26,583 bases of DNA from DASPWW01 sp035461345 (GCA_035461345.1 DATHVJ010000181.1:1-26583), one strand, 5' to 3'. Shown: positions 15,041 to 22,253, numbered from the stretch's first letter. Notes: generated by a model not told the origin, from the letters alone. Numbers and translations: made by a program.

Positions 15041-15427
15041 GTGGACGTCAACCAAATGAAGAGCATCCCCCTGTTCCAGGACGTCCCGGACGACAGCCTG
15101 AGGAAGGTCGCCACGTTCGCGCAGCTCGAGTCTCATCCCGAGGGCGCGGCGGTGGTCAAGGAGGGCGCGTACGCGAACGACTTCTACGCGATCGAGGACG
15201 GCACGGCGAAGGTCGAGCGCAACGGGCAGCAGCTCGCGGAGCTCGGACCGGGCGACGTCTTCGGCGAGCAGGCGCTGCTCGAGGGCGAGCAGCGCTCCGC
15301 GAGCGTGATCGCGACCTCCCCGCTGCGCGTGATCAGGATCGCGCACTGGGAGCTCAACAAGATGAAGCGCGACATGCCGCAGGTCGTCGACGAGCTCAAG
15401 GAGCAGGTCCAGGCGCGCAAGGGCTGA
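15041..15427 (+). CDS. Stand-alone cyclic-nucleotide-binding (CRP-like cNMP) domain protein
   Basis: 128 aa, a single cNMP-binding beta-barrel (CAP_ED family) with nothing attached. It starts with the usual helix S-I-P-L-F-Q-D-V-P-D-D-S-L, continues with the strand pattern V-K-E-G-A-Y-A-N-D-F-Y-A-I-E-D-G, and has the phosphate-binding cassette F74-G-E-Q-A-L-L80 with R85 in Q-R-S-A-S. The Glu and Arg that contact the cyclic phosphate and ribose are both present, so ligand binding is plausible. There is no helix-turn-helix, kinase or transporter domain, so it must act on a partner. The start GTG 15041 has an upstream Shine-Dalgarno sequence (GGAGGAG). It is monocistronic, between the palindrome and a hairpin at 15440-15476. 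Confidence 0.88.
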   Translation: MDVNQMKSIPLFQDVPDDSLRKVATFAQLESHPEGAAVVKEGAYANDFYAIEDGTAKVERNGQQLAELGPGDVFGEQALLEGEQRSASVIATSPLRVIRIAHWELNKMKRDMPQVVDELKEQVQARKG

Positions 15428-15439
15428 TCCCGCCGCCAC

Positions 15440-15476
15440 CCCGCGACGGCGGACGCGAAGCGGAGCACGTCGCGGG
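15440..15476 (+). terminator. Hairpin after cNMP-binding gene
   Basis: CCCGCGAC (15440-15447) pairs perfectly with GTCGCGGG (15469-15476), an 8-bp stem with a 21-base loop starting 13 bases after the stop. There is no T-run. It probably helps to separate the cNMP gene from the B12 operon. Confidence 0.4.
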
Positions 15477-15491
15477 CCTGATTGGGGGGAG

Positions 15492-15497
15492 TAGACT
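15492..15497 (+). promoter_or_regulatory. Putative -10 box (TAGACT) for B12 operon
   Basis: TAGACT fits TANNNT and would start transcription near 15504, a few bases before the first P1 strand of the cobalamin riboswitch at 15511. It also lies in a small inverted repeat (GGGGAGT/ACTCCCC). No clear -35. Confidence 0.4.
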
Positions 15498-15510
15498 CCC
15501 CGCCCACATA

Positions 15511-15838
15511 CGGCCGGTGGTTAGGTGACCCCGTCCGGGAGTTCGGCGGCGTTTGCCGGCTGCAAACCGTCGCCAGCCTTCGTCCTCGGTCGGCCGAATA
15601 GGCCAAGCTATTCGGCCTCCCTGCGTCCGAGGCTGGCTCGGTTTTCGCTCGGCAATCCGCCACCGCTTTCCCGAGCTGGATCACCAAAGGGAAGTCCGGT
15701 GCAAAGCCGGCGCGGTCCCGCCACTGTGACCGGGTAAGTGGGGCGTCGCAGGAGCACGCTCAGCCACTGGGATGGCCGCCGGCCGTCCCGGGAAGGCGCG
15801 ACGCCCGTCCCGCAAGCCAGGAGACCTGTCCCCGGCCG
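15511..15838 (+). ncRNA. Cobalamin (adenosylcobalamin-class) riboswitch with enlarged P2 arm
   Basis: The core is unmistakable from about 15688: GGGAAGTCCGGTGCAAAGCC, then GTCCCGCCACTGTGA, CAGCCACTGGGATGG, CCCGGGAAGGCG, and the B12-box region GCAAGCCAGGAGACCTG (15813-15828). Helix P1 forms between CGGCCGG (15511-15517) and CCGGCCG (15832-15838), extended by AGG/CCT. P2 is closed by TGA/TCA (about 15526 and 15681) and CGGGA/TCCCG (15536-15540, 15669-15673). It carries about 130 extra bases with two further hairpins: GTTTGC/GCAAAC (15551-15567) and GGCCGAATAG/CTATTCGGCC (15592-15617). Total length of about 328 bases exceeds the usual 200 or so. It should lower expression of the transporter operon when cobalamin is plentiful. 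Confidence 0.95.
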
Positions 15839-15868
15839 AGCCATGTCAACCCTCGAGGAAGGGTGGCT
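15839..15868 (+). promoter_or_regulatory. RBS-sequestering expression-platform hairpin of cobalamin riboswitch
   Basis: AGCCA (15839-15843) pairs with TGGCT (15864-15868) and CCCT (15850-15853) with AGGG (15860-15863). The loop CGAGGA and the 3' arm contain the Shine-Dalgarno region GAGGAAGGG of the first gene, so translation is probably blocked when this hairpin is stabilised. There is no U-tract, which argues against termination control. Confidence 0.65.
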
Positions 15869-15871
15869 TAG

Positions 15872-16846
15872 ATGCCAAGACGTACCGCCTTACGACCGAT
15901 CGGGCTGAAGCTCGCCTGCGCGGTCGCGATCTCGTTGACGGTTCCGGCGCTCGCCGGGGCGAAGTCGAAGACCGTCGGCGCCGAGCTACGAGTCGTCGGC
16001 CCCGACGGGCAGTCCCTGGCGGAGCTGATCCAGTACACGGGCACGGTCAGGGTTCCGACAGACCCCGATGCGCTGTGCTTCGGACAGGGCAGCGGCGGAA
16101 GCGGCGCACGCGTGAAGCTGCCGGGCTCGACCGCGCTCGGGGCCGTTCAGGACGCCTCCGCTACCGACCGCGACCTGCGCCCTCTGTCGCTCACTGACGC
16201 CTTCGACTTCGGTCTCGGCGTGTGCGGGATCGGAGGCCTCCAGGCCCAGGGGTCGCACTCGTGGTACCTGAAGCACAACCACGCCGGCGCGCAGCTCGGC
16301 GGCGACCAGCTCGCGGTCAAGAAGGGCGACGAGGTGCTGTGGTATCTGGCCCCGAGCTTCCCCTACCCGCCGGAGCTGAGGCTGGAGGTGCCGGCCCGGG
16401 CCGGGCCGGGAAGCCAGGTCGACGTCGAGGTCGTCGCGTACGCCGACGACGGCGGGAGCAGCCCGGCGGCAGGGGCGACGATCAGCGGCGGGGAGTCACC
16501 CGCGACGGCGGACGCCCAGGGCGGCGCGAGGGTCGACGTCGGATCCGGTGACGTGACGCTGCGGGCGACCCGCGGCGCGGACATCCCGTCGAACGAGGCC
16601 CGGGTGTGCGTCGCCGACTCGGCGAGCGAGTGCTCGGCACAGCAGACGATCGCCGGCACCGTCAAGCCGGACAAGATCAAGGGCACGAAGTTCGCCGACA
16701 AGATCAAGGCGCGGGGTCGCAACGACCGCGTCAAGGCGCGCGGCGGCGGCCCGGACCGGGTCAACTGCGGCAGCGGCAAGCGCGACGTCGCGATCGTCGA
16801 CCCGGACGACACGACCAAGGCATGCGAGAAGGTGAGGAAGAAGTAA
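15872..16846 (+). CDS. Secreted DUF4430 (transcobalamin C-terminal-like) protein with RTX-like tail
   Basis: 324 aa. Sec signal peptide at residues 1-30 (basic MPRRTALR, hydrophobic core, A-L-A-G-A cut). Residues about 36-162 are a DUF4430 domain, the family related to the beta domain of transcobalamin/intrinsic factor: ALGAVQDAS, D-A-F-D-F-G, G-I-G-G-L, SHSWYLKHNHAGAQLGG, then K-K-G-D-E-V-L-W-Y. Residues about 163-250 look like an Ig-like or carboxypeptidase-regulatory beta domain. The tail (about 262-324) has degenerate GD-rich repeats (D-K-I-K-x-x-G-x-N-D-R-V, G-G-x-D-R-V-N-C-G-x-G-x-R-D-V-A-I-V-D), as in RTX-like calcium-binding ends. It is the first gene of the B12 operon, so a surface or secreted B12 binder is inferred. 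Start ATG 15872 has Shine-Dalgarno GAGGAAGG. Confidence 0.82.
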   Translation: MPRRTALRPIGLKLACAVAISLTVPALAGAKSKTVGAELRVVGPDGQSLAELIQYTGTVRVPTDPDALCFGQGSGGSGARVKLPGSTALGAVQDASATDRDLRPLSLTDAFDFGLGVCGIGGLQAQGSHSWYLKHNHAGAQLGGDQLAVKKGDEVLWYLAPSFPYPPELRLEVPARAGPGSQVDVEVVAYADDGGSSPAAGATISGGESPATADAQGGARVDVGSGDVTLRATRGADIPSNEARVCVADSASECSAQQTIAGTVKPDKIKGTKFADKIKARGRNDRVKARGGGPDRVNCGSGKRDVAIVDPDDTTKACEKVRKK

Positions 16847-16884
16847 TGCGTCAAGTTCGCAAGCGAACTTGGCGGTGGTCGTGA
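16846..16884 (+). CDS. 12-codon linking mini-ORF with hairpin (16852-16871)
   Basis: The stop TAA of the first DUF4430 gene overlaps an ATG (TAATG). Twelve codons (MRQVRKRTWRWS) then end in TGA one base before the ATG of the lipoprotein gene. Inside it, CAAGTTCGC (16852-16860) and GCGAACTTG (16863-16871) form a perfect 9-bp hairpin with an AA loop. This could relay ribosomes from one gene to the next or form an intercistronic processing/attenuation site. Translation is unproven. Confidence 0.3.
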   Translation: MRQVRKRTWRWS

Positions 16885-16885
16885 C

Positions 16886-17830
16886 ATGACGGTCCGCCTC
16901 ACCTCGGCGGCCGCGGCGGCGGTTATTTCCGCTGCCGTGGTCGCCGGCTGTGGCTTCGGTCCGGGCTCGGCCTCGGAGGGCGACGCGACCCTGACCGTGA
17001 CCCGCGACTTCGGCTCCGAGCGCCTCGTCGAGGCGACGAGGCCCGACCCGCCCGAATCGGAGACCGTGATGCGGTTCCTCGACTCCGAGGCGGACGTCGC
17101 GACCCGTTACGGGGGTGGCTTCGTGCAGTCGATCGACGGCCTCGCGGGCGCCGAGCGCGGCGAGGGCCGGTTCGACTGGTTCTTCTTCGTCAACGGGATC
17201 GAGTCGCCGGTCGGCGCCGCCGAGGCGCGCGTGTACGGCGGCGACCGGGTGTGGTGGGACTACCGCGAGTGGACGGTCGCGATGCGGGCGCCGGCGGTCG
17301 TCGGATCGTGGCCGGAGCCGTTCGCACACGGCTCCGAGGGCAAGGCGTTCCCGGTCCGGATCGACTGCTTCGCGGCCGACGAGGACTGCTCCGCGGTCGC
17401 CGGCCGGCTCGAGGACGAGGGCGTCGCCGCGAGCGTCTCGACTGAGCGCGCGCGGCTCGGCGAGGAGCTGCTGCGCGTGGTCGTCGGGCCGTGGGAGGAG
17501 GTGCACGAGGACGAGGCGGCGGCGCAGATCGAGGACGGCCCCTCGGCGAGCGGCGTGTTCGCCGACCTCGAGCTCGGGCCGGGCGGCGAGTACGAGCTCG
17601 TCGCGCTCGACCCGCGCGACCGGGAGGTCTCCCGCTTCGGGGCGGGGGCCGGGCTCGTCGCGGCGGTGAGGCTCGGGGAGCAACAGCCGACGTGGGTGGT
17701 CACCGGGACGGACGACGCGGGAGTCGACGCGGCGATCGAGCTGCTCGACGCCGGCTCGCTGCGCGATCGCTACGCGGTCGCGGTCGACAAGCGCGGCGAC
17801 GAGCAGGCGCTGCCCGTGGTGAGTCCCTGA
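16886..17830 (+). CDS. DUF4430-domain lipoprotein
   Basis: 314 aa. Signal peptide with lipobox V-A-G-C22, so the mature protein is lipid-anchored outside the membrane. Residues about 35-130 form a second DUF4430-like domain: L-T-V-T-R-D-F-G-S, then E-T-V-M-R-F-L-D, G-G-G-F-V-Q-S-I-D-G, RFDWFFFVNGIESPVGAAE and G-D-R-V-W-W-D-Y, the standard W-x-x-x-V-N-G to G-D-x-V-W pattern. The C-terminal half (about 131-314) is a mixed alpha/beta region with two close cysteines (I-D-C-F-A-A-D-E-D-C) that I do not recognise. The next gene, EcfT, overlaps its stop by one base. It probably holds or hands over cobalamin at the membrane next to the transporter; that role is inferred from domain type and operon. 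Confidence 0.82.
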   Translation: MTVRLTSAAAAAVISAAVVAGCGFGPGSASEGDATLTVTRDFGSERLVEATRPDPPESETVMRFLDSEADVATRYGGGFVQSIDGLAGAERGEGRFDWFFFVNGIESPVGAAEARVYGGDRVWWDYREWTVAMRAPAVVGSWPEPFAHGSEGKAFPVRIDCFAADEDCSAVAGRLEDEGVAASVSTERARLGEELLRVVVGPWEEVHEDEAAAQIEDGPSASGVFADLELGPGGEYELVALDPRDREVSRFGAGAGLVAAVRLGEQQPTWVVTGTDDAGVDAAIELLDAGSLRDRYAVAVDKRGDEQALPVVSP

Positions 17831-18702
17831 TGCGCAGCGCTCTCGCCTACACGCCTCGCGCCGGGCGGCTTCAGGCCGCCTCGGTGCCCGCGGCCGCCGT
17901 GTTCATTGGCTCGATCGCCCTCGTCGCGTTCGTCTTCTCCAGCCCGGCGGTGCTCTCGGGGGCCGCCGCCGCGGTGGCGGTCGCCGGCCTCGCCGCCGGC
18001 GCCGGCCGCGCGCTCGCGGTGTCGCTGCGCTGGGGCCTGTGGCTCGGGCTCGTGATCGTCGCCGTCAACGTGCTCGTCGGCGACCGCGGCGACACCGTGC
18101 TGGTGCGCGGATACGAGCTCCCTGTCATCGGCCCGATGGACGTGACCTTGGAATCGCTCGTCGCCGGCGTCGTGCTAGCGGAGCGGATCGTCGTCGTGAC
18201 GATGGCGTTCGCGGTGTGGTCGGCGTGCGTGGACCCGGACCGGGTGCTGCGCGTCATTCGGCCCCTTGCACGCCGCTCGGCGCTGACTGCGACGCTCGTG
18301 TCGCGGATGGTCCCGCTCGCCGCCGCCGACCTCGCGCGTCTCCGGGAGGCGGCGATGCTGCGCGGACCGGTCGCCGCCCCGGCCGGCAACGCGGCGCTGG
18401 CCCGGCGGCTGGTCGGCGGCTCGCTCGACCGCGCGATGGACGTTGCGGCGACGCTCGAGCTGCGCGGCTACGCGCTCGACGCCCGCTCGGCGCGCGAGCC
18501 GGTCGGGCGCTCGCGCCACGATCGTCGCTTCCTGGCCGCCGGCCTCGCGATCGCGGCGATCGGGATGGCGGCGCGACTCGTCGGCGTCGGAGGGTTCGAT
18601 CCCTATCCCGCCGTGGAGATCGACCTCGACCCGGCGACGATCGCGATCGCCGCCGCGCTGCCCGTGCTCGCCCGCTGTCCGTTCGGGTGGCGCGATGCCT
18701 GA
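17830..18702 (+). CDS. ecfT: ECF transporter transmembrane component EcfT (cobalamin operon)
   Basis: 290 aa membrane protein with hydrophobic segments near residues 20-60, 63-84, 107-133, 236-252 and 268-282. A long cytoplasmic region (135-232) carries the two coupling motifs that dock on the ATPases: A-A-M-L-R-G (174-179) and L-E-L-R-G-Y (209-214). These correspond to the A-R-G-type motifs of EcfT, CbiQ and BioN. It couples ATP hydrolysis by the EcfA protein to toppling of the S component. ATG 17830 shares one base with the preceding TGA and the 3' end overlaps ecfA by eight bases. CbiQ (cobalt) is a relative, but the riboswitch class and the B12-type binding proteins here favour cobalamin. 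Confidence 0.85.
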   Translation: MRSALAYTPRAGRLQAASVPAAAVFIGSIALVAFVFSSPAVLSGAAAAVAVAGLAAGAGRALAVSLRWGLWLGLVIVAVNVLVGDRGDTVLVRGYELPVIGPMDVTLESLVAGVVLAERIVVVTMAFAVWSACVDPDRVLRVIRPLARRSALTATLVSRMVPLAAADLARLREAAMLRGPVAAPAGNAALARRLVGGSLDRAMDVAATLELRGYALDARSAREPVGRSRHDRRFLAAGLAIAAIGMAARLVGVGGFDPYPAVEIDLDPATIAIAAALPVLARCPFGWRDA

Positions 18703-20359
18703 ACGCAGCCGCGACTCCGCCGTGCTCGAGATCGACGATCTCCGCTACCGCTACCGCGGCGCGAGCCGGGACGCGCTCCGCGGCGTGGCGCTCCGTGTCG
18801 AGCCCGGGGAGCTCGTCGTCCTCGCGGGCCGCTCGGGGTCAGGCAAGTCGACCCTGTTGCGCGCCGCCTGCGGGCTCGTTCCGCACTTCCACGGCGGCGA
18901 GATCGCCGGGAGGGTGGAGGTGGCGGGCCTCGACGCTCGCGCCCACGGCCCCGGCGAGCTCGCCCGGGTGGTCGGCCTCGTCGCCCAGGACCCCGAGACC
19001 CAGATCGTGTCGACCACCGTCCGGGCGGAGGTCGGCCTCCCGCTCGAGCTGCGGGGCGAGACCGCCGCCACGCGGGCCCGGGCGGTCGAGGAGGCGGCGC
19101 TGGCGCTCGGGATCCCCGAGCTGCTTGAGCGCACGACGGACACCTTGTCGGGCGGCGAGCTGCAGCGGGTCGCGCTCGCCGCGGCGCTCGTCGCGCGCCC
19201 GCCGCTTGTGCTGCTCGACGAGCCGACCTCGCAGCTCGACCCCGTGGCGGGCGACGAGCTGATCTGGCTCCTGCGGCGGCTGAACGAGCAGTGGGGCACC
19301 GCCGTCGTGATCTGCGAGCACCGGCTCGAGCGTTGCCTCGCGGCGGCGGACCGCGCCGTCGCGATGTCCGCGGGCCAGGTGGCGTTCGACGGGACGCCGG
19401 AGGAGCTGCTCGAGTGGGCGCTGGCGAGCGATCCCGCGCTCGCCACCCCCGGCGCGCGGCTGTTCGATCTCGCCGGCCTGAGGCCGCTGCCGGTCGGGGT
19501 GCGCGACGCCCGCCGGGCGCTGCCGCGCGGGATCGAAACCGGCGGGAGCGCGGCCGCGCCGGATCCTCGCGGGCGTCAGCACGGACCGGTGGCCGTCGCC
19601 GCCGGCGACCTGTGGGTCGAGCTCGACGCCGGCGACGGACCTCGCGAAGTGCTGCGGGGACTCGAGCTCACGATCCGGGGCGGCGAGCGGGTCGCGCTGA
19701 TGGGACGCAACGGTGCCGGCAAGAGCACGCTGCTGCGGGCGGCGGCCGGGGCGCTCGATCCGGCGCGCGGCTGCATCGACGCGCCGCGCGGCGCCGCGCT
19801 GCTGTCGCAGAACCCCGACGACTTCCTCGTCCACGAGCGAGTGCGCGACGAGCTCCCGGGGGAGGAGGGGATACGCGCGTTGAACGCCGCCGGGCTGCGG
19901 TGGGCGGCCGACCTCGACCCGCACGACCTCTCGGGTGGGGAGCGGCAGCGGCTCGCGCTCGCGATCGTGACCGCCGGGCGCGCCGGCGACGACGCGCCCG
20001 GCCTCGTCTGCCTCGACGAGCCAACTCGCGGCATGGACCGCGCGCGCAAGGGGGAGCTCGCCGAGCTGATCGATGAGCTCGCCGCCGGCGGCGCGGCAGT
20101 CGTCGTCGCCACCCACGACGTCGAACTCGCCGCCGCATTCGCGGACCGCGTCGTGCTGCTCGGCGACGGCGTCGTGATCGCCAACGGGCCGAGCTCGGAG
20201 GTGCTTTCGGGCGGGTGGTACTTCGCCACCGAGGTTGCGCGCATCCTCGGCGTCGAAGGCGCGATCACGCCCGAGCAGGGGGCTGAGCTGGTGCGACGAG
20301 CCAAGCCGGCGACGGGCCCACGACCGCGCCCCCGCGTGCGAGCGCGCGGCGGGCATTGA
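18695..20359 (+). CDS. ecfA: Fused double ECF transporter ATPase (EcfA1-EcfA2 type)
   Basis: 554 aa with two complete ABC ATPase domains in one chain. Domain 1: Walker A GRSGSGKST (45-53), Q-loop Q98 in V-A-Q-D-P, signature LSGGE (151-155), Walker B L-V-L-L-D-E-P-T (E176), switch H209. Domain 2: Walker A GRNGAGKST (337-345), Q372 in L-S-Q-N-P, signature LSGGE (412-416), Walker B L-V-C-L-D-E-P-T (E442), switch H474 (V-A-T-H-D). Both sites look competent. The domains replace the usual EcfA/EcfA' heterodimer. A Pro/Arg-rich tail ends at 554. The start ATG 18695 lies inside the end of ecfT. There is one spacer base before the S-component gene. Confidence 0.92.
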   Translation: MPERSRDSAVLEIDDLRYRYRGASRDALRGVALRVEPGELVVLAGRSGSGKSTLLRAACGLVPHFHGGEIAGRVEVAGLDARAHGPGELARVVGLVAQDPETQIVSTTVRAEVGLPLELRGETAATRARAVEEAALALGIPELLERTTDTLSGGELQRVALAAALVARPPLVLLDEPTSQLDPVAGDELIWLLRRLNEQWGTAVVICEHRLERCLAAADRAVAMSAGQVAFDGTPEELLEWALASDPALATPGARLFDLAGLRPLPVGVRDARRALPRGIETGGSAAAPDPRGRQHGPVAVAAGDLWVELDAGDGPREVLRGLELTIRGGERVALMGRNGAGKSTLLRAAAGALDPARGCIDAPRGAALLSQNPDDFLVHERVRDELPGEEGIRALNAAGLRWAADLDPHDLSGGERQRLALAIVTAGRAGDDAPGLVCLDEPTRGMDRARKGELAELIDELAAGGAAVVVATHDVELAAAFADRVVLLGDGVVIANGPSSEVLSGGWYFATEVARILGVEGAITPEQGAELVRRAKPATGPRPRPRVRARGGH

Positions 20360-20360
20360 C

Positions 20361-22211
20361 ATGAGCTGGCAGGCGGCCACCTTCGTCGTCCTCGCGGCCG
20401 TCCTGATCGGCGGGTTCTGGTGGTACGAGCGCTCGCGCCCGTCGTCCCGGATCGTGGCGCTCGTGGCGGCGCTGGCAGCGCTCGCGGTCGCCGGCCGCCT
20501 CGCTTTCGTCCCGATCCCCAACGTCCTCGCGACCACCGACATCGTGCTGTTCACGGGCTACGCCGTCGGCGCCGGGCCCGGGTTCGTCGTCGGCTCGCTC
20601 GCGGCGCTGGTGTCGAATATCTGGCTGGGGCAGGGCCCGTGGACGCCGTGGCAGATGGCGGGGTGGGGGATGGTCGGAATCGGCGGCGCCGCCCTGGCCG
20701 CGCTGACGGGACGCAGGCTCGGCCGCGTCGGCCTCGCGGCCGCGTGCGGGATCGCGGGGCTCGCGTACGGCGCGCTGCTCGACCTCTCGGTGATGGTCAC
20801 CTATGGGGGCGAGCAGTCGCTCGATCGCTACCTCGCGCTGTCCGCGCGCGCGATCCCGTTCAACCTCGCCCACGCCGCCGGCAACGTCGCCCTGGCGCTC
20901 GTCGCCGGCCCGACTCTGGTGAGGATGCTGGAGCGCTACCGGGCGCGTTGCGAGTTCCGCTGGCGGCCGGCGGGTCCCGCGGTCGCGAGCATGCTCGCCG
21001 CGCTGGTCGTCGCTGCGGGCGCCTCGCTCGCCGTCCTCGGCGGGCCGCGCTCGGCTTCGGCGATCGCGCCGCAACCGGAGGCGGGCGCCGCCGCCGCGCG
21101 CGCGTGGCTCGTGAACGCTCGCAACTCCGACGGCGGCTACGGGACGACGCCCAGAAGCTCGTCCAGCGCGGCGATGACCGGGTGGGCGATGCTCGGGCTC
21201 GAGGCGGCGGGGCGCAACCCGCTCGACCTCGGGGGGCGCACCCCGGTCGACTTCCTGCGCGCGAAGACGTCGAACGTGCGCTCCACGGGCGACCTGGAGC
21301 GGACGATCCTCGCCCTGGCGGGCGCCGGGCTCGGCGCGCGCGACTTCGGTGGCCGCGACCTGGTGGCGGCGCTCCGCGACCGGCGCAGCGGAGACGGCTC
21401 GTTCCAGAACCAGGTGAACCTGACCGCGTTCGGCGTCTTCGCGCTCAAGGCGGCGGGCGCCGACGGCTCCGAGCTGGCGCGGTCGGCGAGGTGGCTGCGC
21501 AAGGGCCAGAACCGCGACGGCGGCTGGGGCTATCAGCCGTCGCAGCCGAGCGAGCCCGACAGCACCGGCGCCGCCCTGCAGGCGCTCGCCGCTGCCGGAA
21601 GCGGGGGAGACGCGGCCGCCGACGGCGCCCGCTACCTGCGGCGCGCCCAGGAGCGCGACGGCGGCTGGGCGCTGGCCGAGACCGGTCCCACGAACTCGCA
21701 GTCGACGGCGTGGGCGATCCAGGGCCTGATAGCCGCCGGCTCGAACCCAGCGTCGGTGACCACGAAGGAGAACAGCCCGTTCGACTACCTGCGTGCCCGC
21801 CAGGCGTCCGACGGGCACTATCGCTACTCCGCCTCCAGCGACCAGACCCCGGTGTGGGTGACGAGCCAGACGCTGGTCGCCGCGAGCCGCAAGACCTTCC
21901 CGCTCGCGGCGGTGCCGAGGGAGAAGGGCGGGTCGGACGCGGGCGGCGGCGGGTCATCGTCGTCCGGCGACCAACGCGCCAAGCGCGCCAAGCGAGACAA
22001 GAAGGAGAAACCGGGCGACCCCGCATCGGCCGCCAAGGCCGCGCGCGCTTCCTCCGAGGAGGCGGACTTGCCGGGCGCGGCCGAGTTCGACCACGCGTCC
22101 GGCGGCGACGGCGGCCCCACCACCTCGCAGGTCGTCCTCGGCGGCCTCGGCCTGCTGGCCCTGGCCCTGGTCGGCGGCTTCTTCGTCTACCTGCGGCGGC
22201 TCCCGGGCTGA
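20361..22211 (+). CDS. ECF S component fused to six-repeat alpha/alpha-toroid domain
   Basis: 616 aa with three parts. Residues 1 to about 230 are a multi-helix membrane S component, with R-L-A-F-V-P-I-P-N, a G-x-x-x-G-x-x-x-G-x-L helix, and the loop G-Q-G-P-W-T-P-W-Q-M. Residues about 241-510 hold six repeats of the prenyltransferase/squalene-cyclase toroid type, each a helix pair with a D-G-G/S-[WYF] turn: S-D-G-G-Y, a degenerate second, G-D-G-S-F, R-D-G-G-W, R-D-G-G-W and S-D-G-H-Y. A Gly/Ser then Lys/Glu-rich linker (about 522-585) leads to a final transmembrane helix (588-611) followed by R-R. Six such repeats form the alpha6/alpha6 barrel of transcobalamin. I infer a cobalamin-specific S component with its own extracellular receptor domain. 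No cyclase acid motif (DxDD) is seen, arguing against an enzyme. Confidence 0.85.
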   Translation: MSWQAATFVVLAAVLIGGFWWYERSRPSSRIVALVAALAALAVAGRLAFVPIPNVLATTDIVLFTGYAVGAGPGFVVGSLAALVSNIWLGQGPWTPWQMAGWGMVGIGGAALAALTGRRLGRVGLAAACGIAGLAYGALLDLSVMVTYGGEQSLDRYLALSARAIPFNLAHAAGNVALALVAGPTLVRMLERYRARCEFRWRPAGPAVASMLAALVVAAGASLAVLGGPRSASAIAPQPEAGAAAARAWLVNARNSDGGYGTTPRSSSSAAMTGWAMLGLEAAGRNPLDLGGRTPVDFLRAKTSNVRSTGDLERTILALAGAGLGARDFGGRDLVAALRDRRSGDGSFQNQVNLTAFGVFALKAAGADGSELARSARWLRKGQNRDGGWGYQPSQPSEPDSTGAALQALAAAGSGGDAAADGARYLRRAQERDGGWALAETGPTNSQSTAWAIQGLIAAGSNPASVTTKENSPFDYLRARQASDGHYRYSASSDQTPVWVTSQTLVAASRKTFPLAAVPREKGGSDAGGGGSSSSGDQRAKRAKRDKKEKPGDPASAAKAARASSEEADLPGAAEFDHASGGDGGPTTSQVVLGGLGLLALALVGGFFVYLRRLPG

Positions 22212-22240
22212 CGCCTCCGGGTCCTCCGGGCGGCGCTCTC

Positions 22241-22246
22241 TATCGT
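22241..22246 (+). promoter_or_regulatory. Putative -10 box (TATCGT) of leaderless nitroreductase gene
   Basis: TATCGT is followed by seven bases and then ATG 22254; no Shine-Dalgarno sequence. It would separate this gene and glpD from the B12 operon, which ends 42 bases before the ATG. Confidence 0.45.
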
Positions 22247-22253
22247 TTCGCCG

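Noticed and set aside
17830..20359. Operon as a cobalt or nickel importer (CbiMNQO/NikMNQO)
   Set aside because: No CbiM/CbiN-type N-terminal metal-binding S component is present, and the exported DUF4430 and toroid domains point to the whole corrinoid as substrate. Cobalt import under a B12 riboswitch remains a formal alternative.
20361..22211. The toroid repeats as a squalene-hopene or terpene cyclase
   Set aside because: The repeats lack the D-x-D-D acid motif and the length of a two-barrel cyclase, and they are fused to an ECF S component in a B12-controlled operon.
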